The position numbers were made by a program, and so were the translations under genes. The notes below the pieces were generated by a model. The model had not been told where the DNA came from, searched no databases, and saw only the letters and a program-made list of their open reading frames with translations. DNA of 32,532 bases from Gammaproteobacteria bacterium (lineage in GTDB: Bacteria > Pseudomonadota > Gammaproteobacteria > Steroidobacterales > Steroidobacteraceae): NCBI GenBank assembly GCA_004297335.1, contig SCUD01000009.1:1-32532 (forward strand), given 5' to 3'. Positions 12,605-21,568 of this stretch are shown piece after piece (positions within the stretch are counted from its first letter, which is position 1; each line of letters starts with the position of its first letter).

Positions 12605-14889
12605 GCGTCATCGGCAGCAGCAGCATCCGCACGGACAGCAACGCCAGGATTCGCGGCGAGGAATGCTATGCGATTGATTACTGCGAGCCGGGGATGCTGC
12701 ACGGTGCCATCCTGCGTTCGCCGGTAGCCGCTGGCAGCATCACGAGACTGGATGTCGCCGCGGCACGCCGGATGCCGGGAGTCCGGGCGGTTGCAACCGC
12801 CAGCGATGCGCCCGAGGTCCTGGCGGGGTGGGTGCTGCTGGACACGCCGCTCTTTGCCCGCGGCCAGGTGCGCTACGCCGGCGAACCGGTCGCGGCGGTT
12901 GCCGCGGACACCATCGAGCAGGCCCGGGCCGCCCTCGATGCCATCGTGCTCGAGATCGCCGTGACCCCGGCGGTCGTGGACCTGCGCACCGCGCGGTCGA
13001 GCGGCAGTCCGCTCGTTCATCCTGATTGGCGAACGTACCTGTCTCCGGCCGGGCTGGACTTCCAGCGTGACGGCAACATTGCCTCGCAACTGTTGTCCGT
13101 GCAGGGCGACGTGGATGGCGCGTTTGCCGGCGCCAGCCTGGTCGTTGCAGACGAGTTTGAGAGCGGGCGGCAGTACCAGGGCTATCTCGAGCCAAAGTCC
13201 GCCGTCGGGATCTGGCGGGACGGGCGCTACCAGGTGCATACGGGGCACCAGTATCCCTTCAACGTGCGGGACCGGATCGCGCAGTTCCTGCAGGTCAGCC
13301 CTTCGAGCGTCCGGGTCATCTGCCACGCCGCGGGCGGTGGATTTGGCGGCCGGCTGGATTATGGCTTGGAACCCTATGCCGTCCTCCTGTCGAGACTCGC
13401 GCAGGGCCGGCCGGTCAAGATCGTCAACAGCCGCACGGAGGACATCGAGACCAGCGGCTCCCGTGACAACTCGCTGATCACCATCCGCTCGGCACTGGAC
13501 GCGGCAGGCAACATCGTTGCCCGGGAACTTCTCGTCGATCTCGACAACGGCGCCTACACCGGCGAAATGGCCCTGATGCCGAGCGTGTCCCTGTTGATCG
13601 CCGCCGGCGCTTACCGGGTCGGCGCCGCGCGGGTCACTTGCCGGCTGCTCTACACCAATACTCCTCCGACCGGCGCCTTCCGGGGAGTGAGCGGCGTGGC
13701 CATGTATACCGCCGTGGAGCGGCACATGGATCACATCGCCAGTGAATTGGGCGAGGACCGGCGTGGCTTTCGCCTGCGTCATCTGTTCAGGTCGGGTGAT
13801 GCCCTGTTGAACGGCCAGGTGCTGGACGACGCGGACATCCTGCGCGCGGGCTTCGAGGCGATGGAAAAGACTGCGCCCTGGGCAGCGGTGTCCGGCAGGA
13901 CGAAGCCTTATCGCGGAATCGGCATCGCAGCTGCCGTCTGGATCACGAACGCGACACCCGCCTCGGTGACGATCAAGCTGAACGAGGACGGGACGGTTGG
14001 CGTTCTCACCGGCGCGTCTGACATCGGGACCGGTGCCTTCACGATGGGCGTGACCCAGATCGTCGCCGAAGTCCTGGGCATCCGGCCGGAAGACGTGCGG
14101 CTGTCACAGCCGGATACTGATGTCGCCAGCTACGACATCGGCTCCCAGGGCAGTCGGACCACGCGGATGGTGGGCGGCGCTGCGCAGAATGCCGCCCTGG
14201 AAGTGCGCAGCAGGATCCTGCACACAGCCGGCCAGTTGCTGCAGGCGCAGCCGGAGGAGCTCGAGCTGGTCGGCGGACGGGTCAGGAAAGCTGGCGACAC
14301 CGGCCCCGGCATCGCGTTATCAGACGTGGCACTGGCCAATACCTGGGGCGACGGTCCGATTATCGGCACGGGCAGGTATGCCGACAAGCCGGTCGCATAC
14401 AACCCGGAGTGCGCCAAGGGCCTGGTATTCTCCACGTTTCCGACGCCCACCTATCACGTGCACCTCGCCGAAGTCGAGGTGGATCCGGTCACGGGCAACG
14501 TCCGGGTGGTCCGTTATGTCGTGGTCCAGGAGGTCGGTCGGATGATCAACCCGGCCGGCGTGGTCGGGCAGATACAGGGCGGAGTTTCCCAGGGAATCGG
14601 CTTCACGCTCTATGAGAGCCTGCGTCTTGAACAGGGCCAGGTCGTCGAGAAGACGCTGGAGGCCTATCGCCTGCCACTGGCGCTCGACCTGCCGGATGTT
14701 GAGATCGTCATCATGGAACATCCGAGTGCGGACGGCCCGCATGGCGCCAAGGGAGTTGCCGAGCCGCCGATCGTGCTGGTTCCGGCTGTCATCGGTAACG
14801 CGATCGCGGATGCCATTGGCAAGGCCATCAACAAGACTCCGATCACGCCAGAGGATGTGCTCGCCGCCCTGCGCGAGGCCCAGGCCTGA
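12601..14889 (+). CDS. Molybdenum hydroxylase large subunit (xanthine dehydrogenase/aldehyde oxidase type)
   Basis: This 762-residue catalytic subunit should bind molybdopterin and hydroxylate a carbon next to a ring nitrogen or an aldehyde. It contains AAGGGFGGRL (residues 243-252), TPPTGAFRG (354-362) and the cofactor-contacting GSQGSRTTRMVGGAAQNAA. The catalytic base is probably Glu721 in GAKGVAEPPIVLVPA. The Cys-containing active-site loop of true CO dehydrogenases (AYXCSFR) is absent, so CO oxidation is unlikely. The substrate cannot be predicted more closely than an N-heterocycle or aldehyde. The GTG start overlaps the Fe-S gene. No XdhC/CoxI-type cofactor-insertion gene is found nearby, so maturation must be supplied from elsewhere. 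Confidence 0.93.
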   Translation: MSVIGSSSIRTDSNARIRGEECYAIDYCEPGMLHGAILRSPVAAGSITRLDVAAARRMPGVRAVATASDAPEVLAGWVLLDTPLFARGQVRYAGEPVAAVAADTIEQARAALDAIVLEIAVTPAVVDLRTARSSGSPLVHPDWRTYLSPAGLDFQRDGNIASQLLSVQGDVDGAFAGASLVVADEFESGRQYQGYLEPKSAVGIWRDGRYQVHTGHQYPFNVRDRIAQFLQVSPSSVRVICHAAGGGFGGRLDYGLEPYAVLLSRLAQGRPVKIVNSRTEDIETSGSRDNSLITIRSALDAAGNIVARELLVDLDNGAYTGEMALMPSVSLLIAAGAYRVGAARVTCRLLYTNTPPTGAFRGVSGVAMYTAVERHMDHIASELGEDRRGFRLRHLFRSGDALLNGQVLDDADILRAGFEAMEKTAPWAAVSGRTKPYRGIGIAAAVWITNATPASVTIKLNEDGTVGVLTGASDIGTGAFTMGVTQIVAEVLGIRPEDVRLSQPDTDVASYDIGSQGSRTTRMVGGAAQNAALEVRSRILHTAGQLLQAQPEELELVGGRVRKAGDTGPGIALSDVALANTWGDGPIIGTGRYADKPVAYNPECAKGLVFSTFPTPTYHVHLAEVEVDPVTGNVRVVRYVVVQEVGRMINPAGVVGQIQGGVSQGIGFTLYESLRLEQGQVVEKTLEAYRLPLALDLPDVEIVIMEHPSADGPHGAKGVAEPPIVLVPAVIGNAIADAIGKAINKTPITPEDVLAALREAQA

Positions 14890-14906
14890 ACCGGCGGTCC
14901 TTCAGG
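14885..14906. terminator. Stop-codon-spanning hairpin between the Mo subunit and regulator genes
   Basis: CCTGAA (14885-14890) and TTCAGG (14901-14906) are perfect arms around an inner ACCG-G-CGGT dyad. As at spoT/higA, the left arm holds the TGA of one gene and the right arm the complementary stop of the convergent gene. No T tract follows, so it is only a candidate bidirectional terminator. Confidence 0.5.
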
Positions 14907-17553
14907 GGATCAGTCCGCGGCGGCGCGCTTCGCGAACAGCATGGGTCCGGTTGCCGGCGCCGAGCTTGGCGTAGATGTGCTTGAGATGATGCCGGACGGT
15001 TTCCGGAGAGATGCGCAGCCGGCGAGCGAGAACCTTGGTGGGCAGGTTGAGCCCGAGATGACCCAGGACCTCCTGCTCCCGTGGCGTCAGTACGCCGAGG
15101 ACTTCAGGCGGCGGCAGGAAACCCATCGTCCTGGCTTCCAGGATGCGTTGCAGCCAATCGTGCAGGGGTCCGGCCGGCGTGTCGGATCCGATGTCCCGCA
15201 GGTGAGCATGCAGATCGCGCCCGCATTCCAGGAACGGGCGTATCGCGCCGGTTCCGAGCGTGAGATCCACAGCCAGCTGGATCGCCGCGCGCGCCGCCTG
15301 GTCGCAGCCCAGTCCCTGTTGAGATCTCGCCACCAGCAATAGCCCGCGCGCTGCCGTCAGCCGCCGGCCCGCCGCAACAGCTGCATCGCTCGTCTGGGTC
15401 GCCAGCGCGAGCGCCTCCGCCGGCTTGCCCTCGTGCAGCCACAGGCCGGCGAACAGGCCGGTGACGGCTTCACGCTCGATCCACATGCGGCTCTTGTCGT
15501 CGGCCAGGTCCGCCAGCGATTCCTCCAGCCGGGCAAAGGCGATCATCTGGTGGCAGCCGTCCACATCGCCACGCAGCAGGCGCAACTGCGCGACGAAGGT
15601 GGCCAGCAACGAGCTCAACACACTCATGTCCTCGCCCACGGCCCGCGTGCAGACCGCCTCGAGGGTCGTGAGGGCCGACTGCGACTGGTTGAGATCATGC
15701 ATCGCCAGTGCGCGCAGGCCGAAAGCGCGGGCCGCGGTGTCTGGAAGCACGACGGCTGGCTCCTGGGGCAGCGCATCGAAATGGGCGACCGCCAGCTCGA
15801 GTTCGCCGCGCTCGTAGTACACATGCCCCAGGCAGCTGTTGACCGTCTGCACCAGCGAGGTGTTGCGGGTCTCGCCGAGGTCGGCGATGCGGTGCAGGAC
15901 GCTGTTAGCCCTGGACTCGGCTGCCGCCAGGTCGCCTCGGTTGACCGCGACGATGGCCTCGTGAATGGAAATCCACGCCAGGTTCGGTGCAAAGCCCGCG
16001 GACTCGTAGAGCTGTCGGACCTCGGCCATCTGCCTTTCGGCCAGCGCTACCGATCTGTAGGAGTGGATGGCATGGAGGATCATCGGCTGGATGCAGCCAA
16101 GGTAGCGAAGGTCCTCGAACCGGCGCTCCTCACATCTGCGGCGGCCGGCTGAGAGCAGGCCCCAGTCGGGGCGTGGCGACCGCCCGGCACTGTGCATCGT
16201 ATCCACGATCAGGCGGACCAGTGCGAGTCGCAGGCCGAAATCGGTGTCTGGCAGCACCTCGCCGTCGTGCAGCCCGGACCCCGCCTGCAGTCGCTCGAAA
16301 TCGGCCAGCCAGTCCGCGCTGATGCCTTCCAGCGCCTGCTGCGCGATCCGCATCAGCCGCAAGGACGGTCGCGTATTGATGATTTCCGTGGGCACCAGGT
16401 TCATGAACGTGCGCACGCGACCCTGCCCCTCGCTGATGTTGAGCAGCATGCCGCCAGCCCGCTCGAGGATATCGGCGCCCAGTTGCGGATCACCCGAATG
16501 CATCGCGTGTTCCATGGCCGTGGAGTAATCGCCGCGGCCGGCAAAGTGCAGGGCGGCCCGCCGATGCAGCTCGCCCACGCTGCCGCCGCCGGAGCGCTTC
16601 AGTGCCTCGCGCAGGAAGTCACGAAACAGCGGGTGCAGGCGTACCGAGAACGGCGTCTCGCGGATCAAGGTGATGATCGGGGCGAGGCGCAGCAGCTGCC
16701 GCAGCGCCGGGTAGCAGTCGTCGCTTCCAGTGACTGCGGCGGCCAATCCGGTGTCGACCTCGGTCAGGATCGACAGCTGCTGCAGCAGATCCTGTTCCGC
16801 CGGCTGCAGCGAGGCCAGCACCTGGGCGGCGAGATAGTCGAACACATGCGCGGTGCTCTCGATGCCGAGCAGCGGATGCTCCGTCGGTCGTCCACCGCTG
16901 GCAATTTCCAGGCGCATCAGTTGCAGGATGACGGGCCAGCCCTCGCTGCGGACCACGGCGCCACTGACTTCATCCGGGTCGCCGAGTTCGGCCAGGACGG
17001 CCCGGGATTCGTCATCGGTCAGGCGCAGCTCCGGAGCCTCGATGAGCCTTGCCTTGCCGTCGAGGATCAGTCGCGACAGGCTGAGGCGCGGCGCCTGCCG
17101 CGAGGCGACCACGAGACGGCTCTGCCCGGGCAGGCTGCGGATCAGCAGCTCGAGCAGCGCATCGGTAGCCTGGCTGGTGGCATTCTCATACTCATCGATG
17201 ATCACGATGGTGGGGCTGCTGGAGCCGGCCAGCTCGCGCGTGATGTCGTCGATGTCGAATTCCAGGCGGTCGAGGAACAGTCCGGCCGCCTGCAGGGCGG
17301 CGGCCAGGTTACCGAGGAAGGTATCGGGTTGCTGGTCCTCGCGGCTGCAGTTCAGCCAGATCGGGATGGTGTCCTCGCGCGCCAGGCTCCCGGCCACCTG
17401 CACCAGCAACGTGGTCTTGCCGTACCCCGCCGGCGAGATGACCAGCGTCGCGCGGGCGAGTGAAGGCCGGCCGCCCAGGACCAGCCGGACCAGGCGCTCG
17501 CGCTCGATCGCGCCGGCCGCCGAGGTGAGCGGAGTAAACCGTATGGTCTCCAT
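14902..17553 (-). CDS. MalT/LAL-type LuxR-family transcriptional regulator
   Basis: This 883-residue protein is a large ATP-binding regulator. The N-terminal NTPase module has a Walker A (PAGYGKTT, residues 41-48) and a Walker B (IVIIDEYE, 116-123). A long helical TPR-like region fills the middle. The C-terminal LuxR helix-turn-helix reads LTPREQEVLGHLGLNLPTKVLARRLRISPETVRHHLKHIYAKLGAGNRTHAV. In MalT, inducer and ATP drive oligomerisation and promoter activation; a similar ligand-gated role is inferred. It lies between the hydroxylase and hydantoinase operons, converging on one and diverging from the other, which suits a local activator of the pathway. The ATG start directly precedes the conserved NTPase domain. 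The ligand is unknown. Confidence 0.9.
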   Translation of the reverse strand: METIRFTPLTSAAGAIERERLVRLVLGGRPSLARATLVISPAGYGKTTLLVQVAGSLAREDTIPIWLNCSREDQQPDTFLGNLAAALQAAGLFLDRLEFDIDDITRELAGSSSPTIVIIDEYENATSQATDALLELLIRSLPGQSRLVVASRQAPRLSLSRLILDGKARLIEAPELRLTDDESRAVLAELGDPDEVSGAVVRSEGWPVILQLMRLEIASGGRPTEHPLLGIESTAHVFDYLAAQVLASLQPAEQDLLQQLSILTEVDTGLAAAVTGSDDCYPALRQLLRLAPIITLIRETPFSVRLHPLFRDFLREALKRSGGGSVGELHRRAALHFAGRGDYSTAMEHAMHSGDPQLGADILERAGGMLLNISEGQGRVRTFMNLVPTEIINTRPSLRLMRIAQQALEGISADWLADFERLQAGSGLHDGEVLPDTDFGLRLALVRLIVDTMHSAGRSPRPDWGLLSAGRRRCEERRFEDLRYLGCIQPMILHAIHSYRSVALAERQMAEVRQLYESAGFAPNLAWISIHEAIVAVNRGDLAAAESRANSVLHRIADLGETRNTSLVQTVNSCLGHVYYERGELELAVAHFDALPQEPAVVLPDTAARAFGLRALAMHDLNQSQSALTTLEAVCTRAVGEDMSVLSSLLATFVAQLRLLRGDVDGCHQMIAFARLEESLADLADDKSRMWIEREAVTGLFAGLWLHEGKPAEALALATQTSDAAVAAGRRLTAARGLLLVARSQQGLGCDQAARAAIQLAVDLTLGTGAIRPFLECGRDLHAHLRDIGSDTPAGPLHDWLQRILEARTMGFLPPPEVLGVLTPREQEVLGHLGLNLPTKVLARRLRISPETVRHHLKHIYAKLGAGNRTHAVREARRRGLIP

Positions 17554-17564
17554 GGTGACCGTGC

Positions 17565-17592
17565 ATCATAACCGGGCACCCGGACCTCGGGT
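17565..17592 (-). promoter_or_regulatory. Candidate -10 and dyad in the regulator/hyuA divergent gap
   Basis: On the minus strand TATGAT (17565-17570, 5 of 6 consensus) lies 11 bp before the regulator ATG, giving a very short leader if used. ACCCG-N5-CGGGT (17578-17592) sits where the -10/-35 spacer would be and could be an autoregulatory site. No good -35 is present. The rest of this 188-bp gap shows no clear hyuA promoter. Confidence 0.35.
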
Positions 17593-17741
17593 AATCCGGC
17601 CGGTGGCATATGACCGCAGGTCGCCGACAGGCTCACCCGTTTCGCCTGCGCCGATCCCCCAAGGGCAGCGGCCGCCGCAAGGCCAGCGTACGGCAAGATG
17701 ACCGCACGGGGCTCGATCCCTGCAACGGCTGTCGAGGACGC

Positions 17742-19793
17742 ATGGAAGACAACACACGGTATCGCCTGTCCATCGACGTGGGTGGCACGTTCATGGACTT
17801 TGTCCTGCTGGATGAGCAGAGCGGACAGCTGCGCATCGAGAAGCAGCCTTCGCTGCCAACCGAACTGGCGCGGCAGTGCCTGAAGGGAATCATGCAGCTG
17901 GGCGTCGATATCGGTTCCATCGGCAAGATCTTCCACGGCATGACGGTCGGCATCAATGCGCTGTTGCAGGAGCGCGGCGCCCGCGTGGGCCTGATCACGA
18001 CCAGCGGCTTCCGCGATGTGCTGGAAATCGGCCGGGGAGCACGCAAGGAGGTCTACAACTATCTCTACAAGGGGCCCCCGCCCATCGTCGAGCGCTGCCT
18101 GCGCCGCGAGGTTCCGGAGCGACTGACTCCGCGTGGCGAGGTGCTGCTGCCGATCGATCTCGCAGCCCTGCATCGGGAAGTCGACGCCCTGCTGCAGCAG
18201 GGCGTGGACGCACTGGCCATCACCTTCCTGCACGCCTACGCCAATCCCGTGCACGAGATCGCCGCGCGCGATGCGATTGCCGCACGCCATCCCGGGCTCG
18301 CCATCTCGGTCTCGCATGAGATCGCCTCCGAGTGGCGGGAGTACGAGCGCACGACGACCACCGTGCTCAACGCCTTCATCCAGCCGCTGGTCAGGAACTA
18401 CATCGATAGCCTGACGCACGAGCTGAGTGCCGCGGGCTACCGCCAACCGCTGGCCATCATCCAGTCGAACGGTGGCGTCTGCTCCGCCCAGAACGCTTCC
18501 GCCAGGCCGATCCGGACTTTGATGTCCGGTCCCGCCGGCGGCGTGATCGGCGCCAAGTTCCTGAGCGATCACCTCGGCCACGCCAACGTCATCTGTGCCG
18601 ATGTCGGCGGCACCAGCTACGACGTGGCGATCATCGAGGACGGCTGCATACTCGAACGCAGCGAGACGGAGATCGCGCGCCGGCCGGTGGTCGGCTCGCT
18701 CATCGATATCACTTCCATCGGTGCCGGCGGCGGTTCGATCGCCTGGCTCGACCACCGCCAGGGATTTCGCGTGGGTCCACAGAGCGCCGGGGCCGCCCCC
18801 GGCCCGGTCTGCTTCGGCCGGGGTGGCACCGAGCCGACGGTCACCGACGCCCACCTCATCCTCGGTCGCCTCGATCCCGCCAATTTCCTCGGCGGCCGCA
18901 TGCCACTCGATGCGGAGGCCGCCAGGCGGGCGATCGAGACCAGGATCGCCGCGCCGCTCGGACTCGAGCTGCAGGTCGCGGCCGATGGCATCCTGAGCAT
19001 CATCGAGGCCAACATGGCCAACGCCATCCGCAGCAAGACCGTTGCGCGCGGGCTGGATCCGCGCGAATTCGTACTGCTGTCCTATGGTGGTGGCGGCGGC
19101 CTGTTCGCCGCCGGGGTGGCCGCCGAGCTCGAGATTCCCGAGGTCGTGGTGCCGGTGGCGCCGGCCAATTTCTCGGCCTGGGGCATCCTGACGACCGACT
19201 ACATCGAAGACGCTGCCCGCACCCTGGTCATGCCGTTCATCGACGCGACGATCGACAACGTGTGCGCGACGCTGGCAGAGCTGGAGTCGACTGCCGTCGC
19301 CGCAGTGGCGGGCTACGGTTTTGCGCCGCAGGAGGTGCGCCGCGTGCGCCGCATGGACCTGCGCTACAAGGGCCAGGAGTACACGCTGACCGTCGCGCTC
19401 GGCGAGACCTGCGTGACCGGGAGGGAGATCCTGGTCCAGGCCCGGCGGGACTTCGTGGCCGCACACCGCCGCCTCTACGGGCATGGAGAGCTCGAGTCGG
19501 ATCTCGAGGTCGTGTCCCTGCGGTGTCGCGCCATCGGCCCGGTCAGGCCGCCGCGGCTGTCGGCCACGGCGTCCACGGTCACGAGCACCGCCAGGACCCG
19601 GCCGGTGTATTTCCGGGAAGCGGGTCGATTCGTGGAGACGCCGATTCTCGAGCGGGAATCACTACGGCCCGGGGCGGTCGTCGAGGGGCCGGCGGTCATC
19701 GAGGAATGGACCACCACCACGCTGCTGCCGCCGGGCTGGCGGGTGGAACGGGACGCGATGGGTAACCTGCTGCTGCGGCCGGTGTCCAAATGA
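17742..19793 (+). CDS. Hydantoinase/oxoprolinase subunit A (HyuA family)
   Basis: This 683-residue protein is the ATP-binding (ASKHA-fold) subunit of an N-methylhydantoinase/5-oxoprolinase/acetone-carboxylase-type enzyme. It begins RYRLSIDVGGTFMDFVLLDE, where the usual DxGGTFTD phosphate loop has Met in place of the second Thr. It continues with the GMTVGINALLQERGARVGLITTSGFRDVLEIGR block, a second nucleotide-binding motif CADVGGTSYDVAII, and GAGGGSIAWLD. The ATG at 17742 with GAGGAC upstream was chosen; the frame is open back to 17610, but that stretch is basic and unlike the family. It is followed by hyuB, with an ATGA overlap if the earlier hyuB start is used. ATP-dependent opening of a lactam or imide ring is the likely activity; carboxylation is an alternative. 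Confidence 0.92.
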   Translation: MEDNTRYRLSIDVGGTFMDFVLLDEQSGQLRIEKQPSLPTELARQCLKGIMQLGVDIGSIGKIFHGMTVGINALLQERGARVGLITTSGFRDVLEIGRGARKEVYNYLYKGPPPIVERCLRREVPERLTPRGEVLLPIDLAALHREVDALLQQGVDALAITFLHAYANPVHEIAARDAIAARHPGLAISVSHEIASEWREYERTTTTVLNAFIQPLVRNYIDSLTHELSAAGYRQPLAIIQSNGGVCSAQNASARPIRTLMSGPAGGVIGAKFLSDHLGHANVICADVGGTSYDVAIIEDGCILERSETEIARRPVVGSLIDITSIGAGGGSIAWLDHRQGFRVGPQSAGAAPGPVCFGRGGTEPTVTDAHLILGRLDPANFLGGRMPLDAEAARRAIETRIAAPLGLELQVAADGILSIIEANMANAIRSKTVARGLDPREFVLLSYGGGGGLFAAGVAAELEIPEVVVPVAPANFSAWGILTTDYIEDAARTLVMPFIDATIDNVCATLAELESTAVAAVAGYGFAPQEVRRVRRMDLRYKGQEYTLTVALGETCVTGREILVQARRDFVAAHRRLYGHGELESDLEVVSLRCRAIGPVRPPRLSATASTVTSTARTRPVYFREAGRFVETPILERESLRPGAVVEGPAVIEEWTTTTLLPPGWRVERDAMGNLLLRPVSK

Positions 19794-19813
19794 ATCCACG
19801 AAGTGAGGCAGTC

Positions 19814-21547
19814 ATGAGCACGGTCGACGTGGTACTGGCGGAGATCGTCCGCAACCGGCTGATCGCCGCGACCGATGAGATGGCCAAGACGCTGATCCGC
19901 ACGGCCTTCAATCCACTGCTGTACGAAGTACAGGATTTTGGCGTCTCGATCCTGTCACCGACCGGCGAGTTGTGGGCCGAGACGCCCGGCTGCACGATCT
20001 TCAGCCGCACGCTTCCAGACGTGGTCCGTGCCGGGCTGGCCCGTTGGGGAACTGAACTGGCCGATGGCGATGTGCTCATCGCCAACGATCCCTATGAGAC
20101 CGGAACACACATTTCCGATACCTCGGTGTACATGCCGGTGTTCTTCGCGGGCCGGCTGGTGGCTTTCTGCGGTACGACTGCGCACTGGGCCGACATCGGC
20201 GGCAAGAACCCCGGCGGCTGGTGCCCGGACACGACCGACGTGTACCAGGAGGGCATCTGCTTCCGTCACCAGAAACTGGTGGAGGCAGGCGTACGCAGCG
20301 TCGCGGTGTGGGACCTGATCGCCGACAACGTCCGCGTACCAGCCGTGGTCAAGGGCGACCTCGAGGCGCAGATCTCGGCCTGCCTGCAGGGGCGGGAGCG
20401 GGTCCAGGCGCTTTGCACCAAGTATGGTGCCGCGATGCTGCAGCAGGGCATGGAATACGTCATCGCCCGGACGGATCGCTCCATGCGCGATGCCGTCCGC
20501 GCACTTGTGGATGGCGAGTACGGTGCATCGATCCGCCTCGATAGCGATGGAGTCAACCCGAATGGTGACTTCCGCATCAACCTCCGGGTGATCGTGAACG
20601 GTGACCGGGTCCGGTTTTCCCTGCTGGGCTCGGCGGCCTCGACGCTGGGGCCAGTCAACATGCCGGCGCCAGGTACGCGCGGCACGCTGGCGTCGGTCCT
20701 CAAGGGCCTGCTGATGCCGCATGATCCGGCCAACGAAGGCCACGCGCAGTGCATGGACTATGAGTTGCCGCCGGGCCTGATCGTCAGCCCGGTGCGTCCG
20801 GCACCGGTCGATTCCTATGGCTACGCCCTCGAGTGCCTGACCGAGTTGATGTTCCGTTCGCTGGCCGGGATCCTGCCGGACCAGTGTCCGGCCGGTGGTT
20901 TCCAGATCAGCGGCGTGACGCTCTCGCGCTCCGATGCGCGCTACGGGGCCCCGTTCGTGATGTTCGATGTCCTCGATGGCGGCAATGGCGGCCAGCCCGC
21001 CGCGGATGGTTCGACGATGATGTTCGTCGGCAACGGCGACGTGCCGAATATCCCGGTGGAGGTGCTGGAAACCCGCTTCCCGGTCCGCGTGGAGAGGCTC
21101 GAACTCGAGCCGCGAGTGGCCGGCGCCGGGACCTTCCGCGGTGGCGCGGGCCTGCGGAAGGAGTACCTTCTCCTCGAGGGCGGCATGTACACGATGTTCG
21201 TCACCGAGAATTCGGTCGACCCGACCGCCGCCGGCTGCCGCGGTGGCAGCAATGGCCTGCCGAGCTACATGGAAATCGAACCGGGAACCGATCGCGAGCA
21301 GGTCTTCCGGGCGCGCGTTGCCGGCATCGGGCCACTGCCGGAAGGTACGCGGCTGCGCGCAACCACCGGCGGGGGTGGCGGCTGGGGCCCACCGCGGCTG
21401 CGCGATACGGCAGCGGTACTGGCCGATGTGCGCAACGGCTTCCTGAACGTCGAGGACGCGGAACAGGTCTACGGCGTCGCCATCGTACCGGCCGGCCACG
21501 GCTTCAGGATCGACGAGGCGCGGACCGCCGTGCTGCGCGGCTCCTGA
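19814..21547 (+). CDS. Hydantoinase/oxoprolinase subunit B (HyuB family)
   Basis: This 577-residue protein is the partner subunit of HyuA and together they should form an ATP-dependent amidohydrolase. Conserved blocks include VLAEIVRNRLIAATDEMAKTLIRTAFNPLLYEVQDFGVSIL, the NDPYETGTHISDTSVYMPVF motif, GTRGTLASVLKGLL and the C-terminal ERLELEPRVAGAGTFRGGAGLRKEYLL. Two starts are possible: ATG at 19790, overlapping the hyuA stop, and ATG at 19814, preceded by GTGAGGC. The second begins at the conserved region (MSTVDVVLAEIVRNRL) and was preferred. No third (gamma) subunit of an acetone carboxylase follows, which favours hydrolysis over carboxylation. Confidence 0.92.
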   Translation: MSTVDVVLAEIVRNRLIAATDEMAKTLIRTAFNPLLYEVQDFGVSILSPTGELWAETPGCTIFSRTLPDVVRAGLARWGTELADGDVLIANDPYETGTHISDTSVYMPVFFAGRLVAFCGTTAHWADIGGKNPGGWCPDTTDVYQEGICFRHQKLVEAGVRSVAVWDLIADNVRVPAVVKGDLEAQISACLQGRERVQALCTKYGAAMLQQGMEYVIARTDRSMRDAVRALVDGEYGASIRLDSDGVNPNGDFRINLRVIVNGDRVRFSLLGSAASTLGPVNMPAPGTRGTLASVLKGLLMPHDPANEGHAQCMDYELPPGLIVSPVRPAPVDSYGYALECLTELMFRSLAGILPDQCPAGGFQISGVTLSRSDARYGAPFVMFDVLDGGNGGQPAADGSTMMFVGNGDVPNIPVEVLETRFPVRVERLELEPRVAGAGTFRGGAGLRKEYLLLEGGMYTMFVTENSVDPTAAGCRGGSNGLPSYMEIEPGTDREQVFRARVAGIGPLPEGTRLRATTGGGGGWGPPRLRDTAAVLADVRNGFLNVEDAEQVYGVAIVPAGHGFRIDEARTAVLRGS

Positions 21548-21568
21548 GAGGCGGCGGACCAGCGAGGT

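Noticed and set aside
12601-14889. Carbon monoxide dehydrogenase (CoxL form I) as the identity of the Mo subunit
   Set aside because: The Cys-bearing AYXCSFR loop is missing and a GVAEPP glutamate is present, which fits the xanthine dehydrogenase/aldehyde oxidase type.
16192-17463. A 423-codon + strand frame opposite the LAL regulator
   Set aside because: It is antisense to the NTPase and TPR regions. It has no ribosome site or motif.
17352-19484. A 710-codon minus-strand frame spanning the regulator start and hyuA
   Set aside because: It is antisense to hyuA and in another frame of the regulator gene. The sequence is His/Asp/Arg-rich and lacks motifs.
17742-21547. Acetone or acetophenone carboxylase as the role of HyuA/HyuB
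   Set aside because: No gamma or accessory carboxylase subunit is adjacent. Ring-opening hydrolysis is the simpler reading, although carboxylation is not excluded.
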